From Candidatus Aquidulcis sp. (lineage in GTDB: Bacteria > Chloroflexota > Anaerolineae > UBA4142), in contig DYJA01000011.1 of NCBI GenBank assembly GCA_020723345.1, forward strand, positions 1-43,348: DNA of 43,348 nt, given 5' to 3'. The position numbers and the translations under genes were made by a program. Below the pieces are notes generated by a model. The model ran no database searches, was not told where the DNA came from, and saw only the letters and a list, made by a program, of their open reading frames with translations. Shown here one piece after another: positions 30,968-39,237 of the stretch (positions within the stretch are counted from its first letter, which is position 1; every line of letters begins with the position of its first letter).

Positions 30968-31681
30968 ATGCCCAAGTCTCCTGTGATTCGCGTGGTTCTG
31001 GCTGACGATCATCCTGTCGTCAGGGAAGGAATAAAGGCATCCTTGGAGAAAGAACCAGGAATTCGTGTCGTGGGTGAAGCGAGCAATGGCGAAGAAGCCA
31101 TCCGCCTGGTGAAAGAAGAGGAGCCCCAGGTCGCGATCTTCGACATCAAAATGCCGCCGCTGAACGGCATCGAAGCGATGAAGCGCGTCTTGAAAGAATG
31201 CCCAGAGACGCGTGTGATCATTTTGACAGGGTATATTAGCGACCCGTATCTGGATGCGGCGCGCCATGCCGGCGCGAGCGGCTTCCTTGACAAACACGCC
31301 AGCTCCGACCAGTGTCGCTTGGCGGTACGGGCCGTTGCGCAGGGAGGAACCTTCTTTTCAGAAGAGACGCATAGACGGCTGGTTCAGCGCGAAAAGGGAA
31401 AATACAATCTAGGTGACCGCTACGTCGAGGTGTTGACGCAGAAAGAACTTGATACGCTCCTCCTTGTAGCCAAGGGTGATTCGAACAAAGAGATTGCCGA
31501 AAAGATTGGGATTGACGCGCGCGCCGTGCAGTCACGGCTACGCAGTATCTACCTCAAACTTGGAGTCTACACTCGGACCGCGGCCGTGAATGTGGCATTG
31601 CGGGAGCACTGGATTGACCTTGACGCAGATGAAGTATTACTGCCGGGAAAACCCATTGGAGGCGAAAAGAATGTGGAGTAG
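30968..31681 (+). CDS. NarL/FixJ-type response regulator
   Basis: This 237-residue DNA-binding response regulator has a complete receiver: acidic pair in VVLADDHPVVREGI, phospho-acceptor Asp in VAIFDIKMPPLNG (about residue 58), Thr in VIILTGYIS and Lys in SGFLDKHAS. The C-terminal HTH (LTQKELDTLLLVAKGDSNKE, IDARAVQSRLRSIYLKLGV) is of the LuxR type. GGAGGA precedes the ATG. The histidine kinase gene overlaps its last 11 bp, so the two form one unit. The genes it controls may include the three leaders of the element (inference). Confidence 0.93.
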   Translation: MPKSPVIRVVLADDHPVVREGIKASLEKEPGIRVVGEASNGEEAIRLVKEEEPQVAIFDIKMPPLNGIEAMKRVLKECPETRVIILTGYISDPYLDAARHAGASGFLDKHASSDQCRLAVRAVAQGGTFFSEETHRRLVQREKGKYNLGDRYVEVLTQKELDTLLLVAKGDSNKEIAEKIGIDARAVQSRLRSIYLKLGVYTRTAAVNVALREHWIDLDADEVLLPGKPIGGEKNVE

Positions 31682-32672
31682 TCTGCGTTTTCGCATCGCT
31701 ATCTTGGTGCTGGCTACCCTCGCCACGGTCATGGTCAGTTTGTTTTCCGTCTCAACCATGACCGTTTCCTCCATGGCAGGTCCATTTCTTGGGCAGTTTG
31801 TGACACTGGCAGTCCTCAGCCTGCTGGGTGTTCTCGTGATCGCGTTCAGCTATCTCTCTCTGCGCCAACTCATTGTTCCCCTACGCATTCTCACCGAGAC
31901 AGTGGATGAAATCGCGCGCGGAGATTACCATGCGGCTGCGAAACCGACTGGCGGGGTGCGCGAAATAGAGCAGTTACGGATGGCGCTTGATCACTTGGCG
32001 CAGCAAGTGCTTGCCGGGCAAGATGCGACGGAGTTCTACATCGCGCGAATTACCGACGCGGAAGAAGAAGAACGGAAACGCCTGGCACGCGAGATCCACG
32101 ACGATACCATCCAGTCGTTGGTGGTCCTGGGACAGCATGTGGACAATCTGCGAGATTTGATTGGGCCAGCGGCACCGGCTACAGTAGCCGTCGCTGAAAT
32201 CCGCAAACAAGTATCCAGTTTGTCAGATTCGCTGCGCCGGTTCGCCAGCGACCTCCGTCCACCCTACTTGGAAGATCTCGGGCTACTCGTCGCGCTGCGA
32301 CAACTCGCGCAAGAATCGGGAGCTCAGATTCAAGTCACCGGTGAAGAATATTCTCTCGGTGTGGACCGCGAGATTGCGCTTTACCGCATTGTCCAGGAAG
32401 CGCTGCGCAACGCGGGCAAACATACTCGGGCGCAGCAAATCGGGTTAAACGTTTCGTTCCTGTCGAACCAAATCATCGTCACGATAGCGGACGATGGAGA
32501 AGGTTTCGACGTGCCGGCAGACCGAACGGCATTCGCCCGCACGAATCATTTCGGGCTGATGGGGATGCAGGAGCGCGCTCACCTATTGGGCGGCGCCTTG
32601 CAGATCAGGTCTGCGCGCGGCAAAGGAACTGAGGTTAAGGTGAGTGTGCCGCGCGCGATCAAGGCATCCTAA
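31671..32672 (+). CDS. NarX-type sensor histidine kinase
   Basis: This 333-residue membrane kinase has two N-terminal membrane segments (FRIAILVLATLATVMVSLF; FVTLAVLSLLGVLVIAFSYL), which leave almost no external sensor loop. A HAMP domain follows (LIVPLRILTETVDEIARGDY). The HisKA_3 domain has the phospho-His in KRLAREIHDDTIQSLVVLG, the HDxxxQ-type motif. The ATPase domain has N box EALRNAGKHT, G1 DDGEGFDV and G2 HFGLMGMQERAHLLGG. The ATG at 31671 overlaps the response-regulator stop. With such a short external part it probably senses within the membrane or cytoplasm. Confidence 0.93.
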   Translation: MWSSLRFRIAILVLATLATVMVSLFSVSTMTVSSMAGPFLGQFVTLAVLSLLGVLVIAFSYLSLRQLIVPLRILTETVDEIARGDYHAAAKPTGGVREIEQLRMALDHLAQQVLAGQDATEFYIARITDAEEEERKRLAREIHDDTIQSLVVLGQHVDNLRDLIGPAAPATVAVAEIRKQVSSLSDSLRRFASDLRPPYLEDLGLLVALRQLAQESGAQIQVTGEEYSLGVDREIALYRIVQEALRNAGKHTRAQQIGLNVSFLSNQIIVTIADDGEGFDVPADRTAFARTNHFGLMGMQERAHLLGGALQIRSARGKGTEVKVSVPRAIKAS

Positions 32673-32857
32673 TCCTGGCGTCGGTTTCTCGCAACTTGCA
32701 ACTCCTCTCGGATGCTCCCAAGAACGTCGATCGTCTCATCCCCGAAGGCAACGCGAAATCAACTGCATTCGCCTCTGATCCAGTCTCCTGAGTTACCTCT
32801 CTCGACCTGGGATTACTCCCTCACCTTTTCTCGTAGGATGATTGAGCAACATTAGAT

Positions 32858-33018
32858 TGAGGCGTCCCATCCATTTCGATATGAAATGGATGCAAGGACG
32901 CCGTTTCTTTTTCCTCTTGGATGTTCCCACTTCACCGCCCAGAGTTTTTCGCCCGCGCAAATGCCGACACATTCAGCGCGCCATTTGGCGCGCGGCGAGT
33001 GTTGGAAAAATCCTTACC
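32858..33018 (+). promoter_or_regulatory. Element leader copy B
   Basis: On the plus strand: a perfect-stemmed hairpin (GGCGTCC 32861-32867 with GGACGCC 32896-32902, inner CATCCATTTC/GAAATGGATG), the T-rich GTTTCTTTTTCC, a 76-nt spacer, the palindrome GCGCGCCATTTGGCGCGC (32976-32993), then GGCGAGTGTTGGAAAAATCC. It is the inverted homologue of copy A. The hairpin plus T-tract also qualifies as an intrinsic terminator for the two-component operon, so it may be a terminator/attenuator followed by the primase promoter. A CCTTAC/GTAAGG inverted pair follows near 33012-33031. Confidence 0.65.
32861..32912 (+). terminator. Terminator-like hairpin within leader copy B
   Basis: A long stem with an interior loop followed by GTTTCTTTTT. 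It lies 190 bp after the histidine kinase gene and 140 bp before the primase gene. Confidence 0.6.
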
Positions 33019-33051
33019 CGCTAATGTAAGGTACGGTATGCTGTCGTCCAT

Positions 33052-35601
33052 ATGGTCAAACCTCTTGAGACGGAAATCGGAGAGATGAAGTTATCCGACA
33101 ACTCTTTGCGACTTGTGACGACGACGCATCGCGGCGGAGAATATGGGTACTGGTGGAATGCGGAGAGCAAGCAAAGCATCTGGTGGCAGTCCGTCAACCC
33201 AACGGCTATTCCTTCAGGGCAGGGCAATTGGTTCTATGGGATCCATCCGACGAGCCACAAGCGCAGCAATCACGAGCGTGCGCGAATCGGGGACATCGCC
33301 GGCATCAATTGTGTCTTCGCCGATTTCGACGCGGCGGATTTTTGCGACAAAGGAAAAGCGCGGGAGCACATTGATGCATTGAAAGTCTCGCCATCTGTCA
33401 TCGTCGATAGCGGCGGGGGCTATCATTGCTACTGGTTCTTGTGCGATACGTTCGTGATCACGACTGAGTCAGATCGAGACCGCGCCCGCCAATTGCAGGC
33501 GGACTGGGTTGTGTTGGTCGGAGGCGATCTTGGCGCGAAAGACCTCGCACGAGTCCTGCGTGTTCCTGGCACGCACAACCTCAAGCCGCAGTATGCGCCG
33601 AACTATCCACTCGTTGATTTCGCGCGCGCGGATTTGGAACTGGTCTACGCGCTTGAGGATCTTGAGCGACTGACCATCTGCGTCACCCGTGCGCCACGCG
33701 GATTTCCAACTCGACAGAATGCCCCCAGTCGCATCAATGATGCAACGGCTTTGCAGCGCGAGATCGACACACTCTTAGCGACTGCCGAGGGCAACCGCAA
33801 TACGCAGTTGAACAAATCCGCGTTCACGCTCGGTCAACTCGTCGCGACTGGATCGCTTGATCGTTCGACCGTCGAGGCGCGCCTCTCTGATGCCGCGCGG
33901 ACGGTTGGGCTGGGAGCACGCGAAGCCATCGCAACGATTCAAAGTGGACTGGATGCCGGGATGAGAGTGCCACGCCTGGTGCGAAATCAGCATTCCGAAC
34001 ATCCTGCCGCGAAAACTTTGGAGGAGGACTTGGGCGGTGACGACAACTTGATCAACGTGCGGATCGCAGAGTTGGAAGCGAAGGTGGAGGGGGTGCCAAC
34101 GGATACCGACAAGCTGCGCCTGCCCCTGGTGCTGCGCCCGATCCTTGAGGAGCTTGCGCCAATGGACAAAGCAATCGCTAGCGCGTTTCTGAACTACAAG
34201 ATCAAACCGCACTTTGGGCTCACCTATTCGGCAGTCCGCGCATACGAAAGCGATCTGGCGAAACTGCGCGATGCCTGGGAACAATCAGAGCAGATACGCC
34301 AGGTCAAGGAGAGGGCGGCGGAGGAAGAGGCACAAGCCGCCAAAGTAAGGGAGATGACAAACGAAGAACGCGCCGAAGCAATCGCTTTTCTCCAAGACCC
34401 GCGCCTGTTCGAGCGCATTGTCGAAGACATTACCACGTTGGGCTACGTCGGCGAGGACGCCAACAAAATTCTCCAGTATCTGGTGGCGACATCGCGCAAA
34501 CAGGATCGTCCTCTTTCGACGGTCATCAAGAGTCCGTCGGCTTGGGGCAAATCAGAGATGGTCAAAAAGGTTGTGCGCTTGATGCCGCCCGAGGACGTGG
34601 TCGAATACACGCGGTTAACGGCTCAGTCTCTGGCGTACCTGCCTCCGAACGCATTGCAACACAAGTTCATGGCGGTGACGGAACGCGACGGCTCTGAGGA
34701 AAGTGACTATACCATTCGGGTCCTGCAATCGGAGAATATAATTCGAGTTGCATATGCTGCAAAGGATCCACTGACGGGAGAAATGCGCACGCGGGAGAAT
34801 CAGGTCAACGGGCCGATGGCGTATACCGAGACGACGACGCGTCCCACCATTCACAACGAGAACGCGACGCGCGTTTTCGAGCTGTATCTGGACGGGACCG
34901 AGAAACAAACACAACGCGTCCATGAACTACAGCGAAGGAATGCGACCCTTGAGGGATTGCGGAGCGAGAAAGAGAAGGAAGCGATTGTGCGTCGGCATCG
35001 CAACGCTCAGCGGTTATTAGAGCCGGTCAAGGTGGTGATTCCTTATGCTGACTTGATCAAATTCCCGGCGGACATTCCACGCACGCGACGTGACTTGCCG
35101 CGTTTTCTGGAAGTCATCAAGGCGATTGCCTTCCTTCGCCAGAAGCAAAAACCCAAGAAGACAGATTCGGATCCCAGGATGAATGATAGACTCGAGTACA
35201 TCGAAGCAGATTTGGCGGATTATGAGGTGGCTTATCGCTATGCTGCCCCGGCAATTGCCGCGGGATTGGATGAACTGACGGAACACAGTCGAGCCCTGTT
35301 GGGAATCATTCGCGCTGGCTTGGCAAGATGGGTGAGCGAAGATGAAGGCAAACCAGAGCACGAACGACGCAGCACGTTCACTCGTTCTGACATCGCGACC
35401 TGGGCAAAAACGACCTACGATTTTGTGGTGACCTACGTTCGTCCACTTGAGAATAGAGAATACCTTGAGGTTATCAGCGGTGGGCAAGGAAAGAAATACG
35501 TCTACAAGATAAGCGAAGAGGGTCAACTCGACGAGGGCATGTTGACGATCCGTGGACTGAGTACTCCGGCCGAGATCGCGGAGTCTATCGCATTGGAATG
35601 A
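33052..35601 (+). CDS. Primase-ATPase of the mobile element (AEP-type primase + P-loop domain)
   Basis: This 849-residue replication protein has an N-terminal part (about 60-220) resembling archaeo-eukaryotic (RepB/PrimPol-type) primases: INCVFADFDAADF (metal-binding Asp pair), SVIVDSGGGYHCYWF and KDLARVLRVPGTHNLKP. A PriCT-like helical segment follows (SDAARTVGLGAREAIATIQSGL). A coiled stretch (about 410-450) leads to an ATPase-like region with SPSAWGKSEMVKKV as Walker A (about 488-501). The C-terminus has a winged-helix-like end (FTRSDIATWAKTTYDFVV). It should prime and unwind the element for replication or after transfer. The start at 33052 may be leaderless; a second ATG is at 33085. Confidence 0.8.
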   Translation: MVKPLETEIGEMKLSDNSLRLVTTTHRGGEYGYWWNAESKQSIWWQSVNPTAIPSGQGNWFYGIHPTSHKRSNHERARIGDIAGINCVFADFDAADFCDKGKAREHIDALKVSPSVIVDSGGGYHCYWFLCDTFVITTESDRDRARQLQADWVVLVGGDLGAKDLARVLRVPGTHNLKPQYAPNYPLVDFARADLELVYALEDLERLTICVTRAPRGFPTRQNAPSRINDATALQREIDTLLATAEGNRNTQLNKSAFTLGQLVATGSLDRSTVEARLSDAARTVGLGAREAIATIQSGLDAGMRVPRLVRNQHSEHPAAKTLEEDLGGDDNLINVRIAELEAKVEGVPTDTDKLRLPLVLRPILEELAPMDKAIASAFLNYKIKPHFGLTYSAVRAYESDLAKLRDAWEQSEQIRQVKERAAEEEAQAAKVREMTNEERAEAIAFLQDPRLFERIVEDITTLGYVGEDANKILQYLVATSRKQDRPLSTVIKSPSAWGKSEMVKKVVRLMPPEDVVEYTRLTAQSLAYLPPNALQHKFMAVTERDGSEESDYTIRVLQSENIIRVAYAAKDPLTGEMRTRENQVNGPMAYTETTTRPTIHNENATRVFELYLDGTEKQTQRVHELQRRNATLEGLRSEKEKEAIVRRHRNAQRLLEPVKVVIPYADLIKFPADIPRTRRDLPRFLEVIKAIAFLRQKQKPKKTDSDPRMNDRLEYIEADLADYEVAYRYAAPAIAAGLDELTEHSRALLGIIRAGLARWVSEDEGKPEHERRSTFTRSDIATWAKTTYDFVVTYVRPLENREYLEVISGGQGKKYVYKISEEGQLDEGMLTIRGLSTPAEIAESIALE

Positions 35602-36125
35602 CTTGCGAAGTGAGAGACCGACGGGTACGGGAATTGTTCATCCTCCGAAACAGGCACGGAAAGCGATTTGTAGTCGTGCTACGTTCTCCTCGGACTTTGG
35701 GCGGGGACATTCACTCCGCGTGTGTGCGTGACTCCTTCGTTCGCTTTCTCGGCAAGCCCGTTGCTTGGCACTGCAACATGAGTTCGTTCCGGGACAAATG
35801 CCAATGTCAATTGGGTTGGCCCCGCCGTGTCGCGGGTTGGTTGGGTTGGCAGGCAGTTTGCGCACACACACCAGGTCAGACTGCCTGCCTTCCAAAGCAC
35901 GAAGAGTCGCGTCACGTCGAGCTGCTGATTGTACGCCGATGGTTGAGTTGGTTCCCTGCTCCTGTACGGCAGAAGAAATGCGGGACAATCCCGCCAGAAA
36001 AAGCGAGTGTACGCGCGTACGACTGTAGCATCGTCCAAGACTCATACCGGCCCACAGCCACCTCGACCTGCTTCGTCTCGTGGGAGCCAAGTTAGCACGC
36101 GCACGACCTTGAAAGGAGACCACCA
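35602..36125. other. Long non-coding stretch upstream of the coupling gene; possible oriT region
   Basis: A 524-bp gap with no convincing gene. It contains G-rich direct words (GGTTGG repeated near 35833-35849) and a hairpin with arms GGCAGGCAGT (35848-35857) and ACTGCCTGCC (35880-35889). Position directly before the coupling and relaxation genes is what an origin of transfer or their promoter would have, but no nic consensus is recognised. A GAAAGGAG box for the next gene is near 36110. Confidence 0.35.
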
Positions 36126-39100
36126 ATGCGAAATCTAGCCATCTATCGCTGTCCGAAATGCAGAACCCAATACCGCCCGCTTGATGCCGGCGCACGCCGC
36201 TTCATCTGTTGTGGTATAGCGCTCGAACGCATCAAGACGGGCGCACGCGGGTTTGCGGCTATTCCGCAACTCAGTGCGCTTTCGCCACAACTCGGCGCGC
36301 CCATGCGTCCTGTGGTGGTGAGTGCCCCAGCACGTCAGTCGTCCACGGGCCCGACTGAGGTTCTTGAGATCATTCCCCCGCGCGACAATACGGTCGACGC
36401 GCTCGCGGTGGAACTCCTGCTCAGTCGGTTTGCAACTGAGACACCGTTTTCGCTTGAGATTGCTGGCGATTCGCACATGCGGCGTTTCACAATTCGCGCG
36501 CCGCACGAAACCCTCGCGCATCTCCGCCGCCAGATTCAGGCGACCTATCCCCAAGCCGAGTTCCGAACCGTTCCGCCTGAAGAGGATCCGGCGTACGACC
36601 ATAAACTCGCGCAGATGTCAGCGGATTTCACTTTGCGGCGACAGCTGTATCTTCCCTTGCGAACCTTCCGCAACGGCGATTTCCTCGAAGCCGATCCGGT
36701 GCTCGGACTCCTCGGCACGTTTGCCGACCTGGAACAAGGGGAACGGATGCTGTCGCAACTGATTCTCTTTCCCGCGCCGGCGAACTGGGCAGATCGTTAC
36801 CAAGGCATGGAGCGTCAGGTTGACCCATCCAGAGGCGAAGTGCCACGTTCTGCGAGTTTGTTCATGCGGCAACTCGTTGGATTGGTTGTGGCAATCATTT
36901 TTCTCGCGACGGTGTTGTGCGGGGTCATCACGTACCTGCAACACCGCTGGTTGGAATTCGGTGTGGCTCTTGTCACCGGAGTGGTAATACTCACGGGATT
37001 GCTCTACGTGATTAAACTGATGATGGACGAGACCAACATCAATCCCGAAATGGTAAAACGAAAATTGGAGGGTTCGTCGGCATATGACGTCTCACTTCGT
37101 CTGACCGCGTTCGCGCAAACCCCCGAACTCACACGACTGCGCTTGCGGTCGCTCGTCAAAGCGTACGCTCAATTCAATCTCGCGAGCGGGAACGCGCTCG
37201 AGCCGCACATCGCGGAGTTTGATCCCCGCGACATCTCGCTGCCATGCAAACCGTTGTGGGACGAATGGTTGGATCGCGGGGTGCGCCTGACCGTCGCCGA
37301 GATCGCGTCGATGTGGCATCTGCCAGTTGGATTCGAGGCGCCGTTCGTCGAACGCGCCAAAGCGAAACGACTCCTGCCCCTGCCCAATACTGTCGAGCAA
37401 GGGATTCTGATTGGGCATTCGGTGCATCAAGGGCAACGGATTCCCGTGCATCTGGATGCCGATACATTGTGGCATCACAACTTTATGGTCGCCAAGACCC
37501 AGAAGGGCAAGTCAACGTTAATGGCAAATCTCGCGGTCGAGGCGATGAAGAAAGCCGCGGCGGTCGTCGTGATCGATCCGCACGGCGACCTGGCGCGCGC
37601 GGTGCTCGGCGTCGTTCCGCCTTCGCGCGCGAAGGATGTCGTTTACGTCGATCTGAGCCTGTTTTCAAGGGTTACGCGATTCTTATCGCTTTTGAGCACC
37701 AAATTGAACGCTTTTCAGACGCAGTTTACGTAAGAACACTCGAAACTGCATTGAAACAGCGGCAAAATGAATAAGATTTCGACAACCCTTGAATACAGGC
37801 TGAGCGACTCAAGCCAGATCGTCGGGCTGAATCTGCTGGACATGACGCAGGGACGCAGCGCGGATAGGGTCGTTTCGCACCTCGTCCACGTCGGCGAAAT
37901 GATCTGGAGTGACTACTGGGGACCGCGGATGGAAGACGCGCTGCGAATGGCGGCGCGCACCTTGCTCTACATCAACGAACGCTTCGCGGCGCACGGACAG
38001 CAGCAATTCACGCTCCTCGATATTCTGCCACTCTTTGAATTGGGCAACTTTCGCCATCGCCTCTTGAAGGATTACGTCAAAGACGCCGACATTCTGGAAT
38101 GGTGGAGCGGCTACTTTGAGCGCATGTATCAGAATCTGCAGATCGACGTGATCAACCCAGTCCAGACCAAGATTCACCGCTTTTCGACGCACGCGACGAT
38201 TCGCGGCGTTGTCGCGCAATCCCGGTCGACGATCAACTTTCGCGAACTCCTCGCTGAACGCCGCATTCTGTTGGTCAACACAGCGACAGGGGTGATCGGT
38301 CCCGATGCCGGCGGAATCCTGGGCGCGGTGATCGTGGATTACATCAACTTTGCCGTGCGCGAGCAGATGGCAATTCCCGATCCGTCGGCGCGCGCCAAGG
38401 TCATCGTCGTGATCGATGAATTCCAATCCATCCCTGGCGTGGATTACAAGGGACTACTCGCCGAATTGCAAAAGATGGGCGAGTTTCATTCTCGCGACCC
38501 AGGCATTGGGGCAGCTCGATGCAATCAACAAAGAATTGCGCGCCTCGATTCTGTCGAACATCGCGTCACTCTTTGTGTTCCAGACGAGCGCGGAGGATGC
38601 CGATTTGTTGCGGCACGAATTGGACGAGGCGGTGACCGCGACCGACATCATCAATCTGGACGACTACGCCTGCTACGTCAAAACCCAGTTGCGGCACACG
38701 CGGCTTCCTGTGATGCACGTCGCGACGCTGCCCCCGCCGCCGCAGAATCGTGCGGTCATCGCGCAGATTACCGAACAGATGGGACGGTACACGCGTGCGA
38801 TGTCCGTCGTCGCCTCCGAACGCGATGCTTTTCAGGAACAATGGTACGGCCGTGAGCGCGCGATGCTGAAAAAGTTGATGTTGGAAAACAAACTCCCTGG
38901 TTCGACCAGGGATCGATCAGGTGATAAAAGGAACGCAGAGAGTCCCAAGCCACCGGCGTCAAGTCAGACACCGTCGGATGACAGTTCGGTAGTCAGGGGC
39001 AGTGAGTCAAGCACGTCAGGTCAAATTCCACCGGAGGCAGATTCGGTGATTGACGGTACAGAACCAGCAGCGTTAGGTCAAACGCCAGGAGCCGATTTGG

Positions 39101-39237
39101 TGATTCGCGGTAATGAAACAATGGAGTCAGAGCAGAATCCTCTGAATGGTAACCTGGGAGTTTCGGAAGACCAAGCCGAACGAGACCGCCGTGCGCGCAA
39201 TGAGGAGGGGGATGAAGAAGCGATCGCTAATCCGTGA
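36126..39237 (+). pseudogene. VirD4/TraG-like conjugative coupling ATPase, broken by a MITE and a frameshift
   Basis: The gene encodes a DNA-transfer coupling protein that would link the relaxosome to a type IV secretion channel. From the ATG it has a zinc-ribbon (YRCPKCRTQYRP... FICCGIALE), a soluble domain, two membrane segments (LVGLVVAIIFLATVLCGVIT; FGVALVTGVVILTGLLYVI), and Walker A VAKTQKGKSTLMANL followed by VVVIDPHGDLARAV. A 142-bp insertion plus 5-bp duplication at 37653-37804 adds 49 in-frame codons containing stops. The frame resumes at DSSQIVGLNLLDMTQG and reaches Walker B IVVIDEFQSIPG. A 2-nt loss near 38478-38483 then shifts it to the frame of SFILATQALGQLDAINKEL. The tail is acidic low-complexity. 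Transfer by its own coupling protein is therefore lost. Confidence 0.85.
37658..37799. mobile_element. 142-bp MITE with 16-bp terminal inverted repeats
   Basis: The ends are CCTGTTTTCAAGGGTT (37658-37673) and AACCCTTGAATACAGG (37784-37799), complementary in 15 of 16 positions. CTGAG flanks both sides (37653-37657 and 37800-37804). Removing the element with one CTGAG restores an uninterrupted coupling-protein frame (VYVDLS joined to DSSQIVG). No transposase is encoded, so it depends on a transposase elsewhere. Confidence 0.85.

Noticed and set aside
35598-36095. 165-codon plus-strand frame starting in the primase stop codon
   Set aside because: Although it has an ATGA overlap, it is rich in Cys/Trp/Arg, crosses the G-rich hairpin, and the opposite strand is equally open; no family-like segment.
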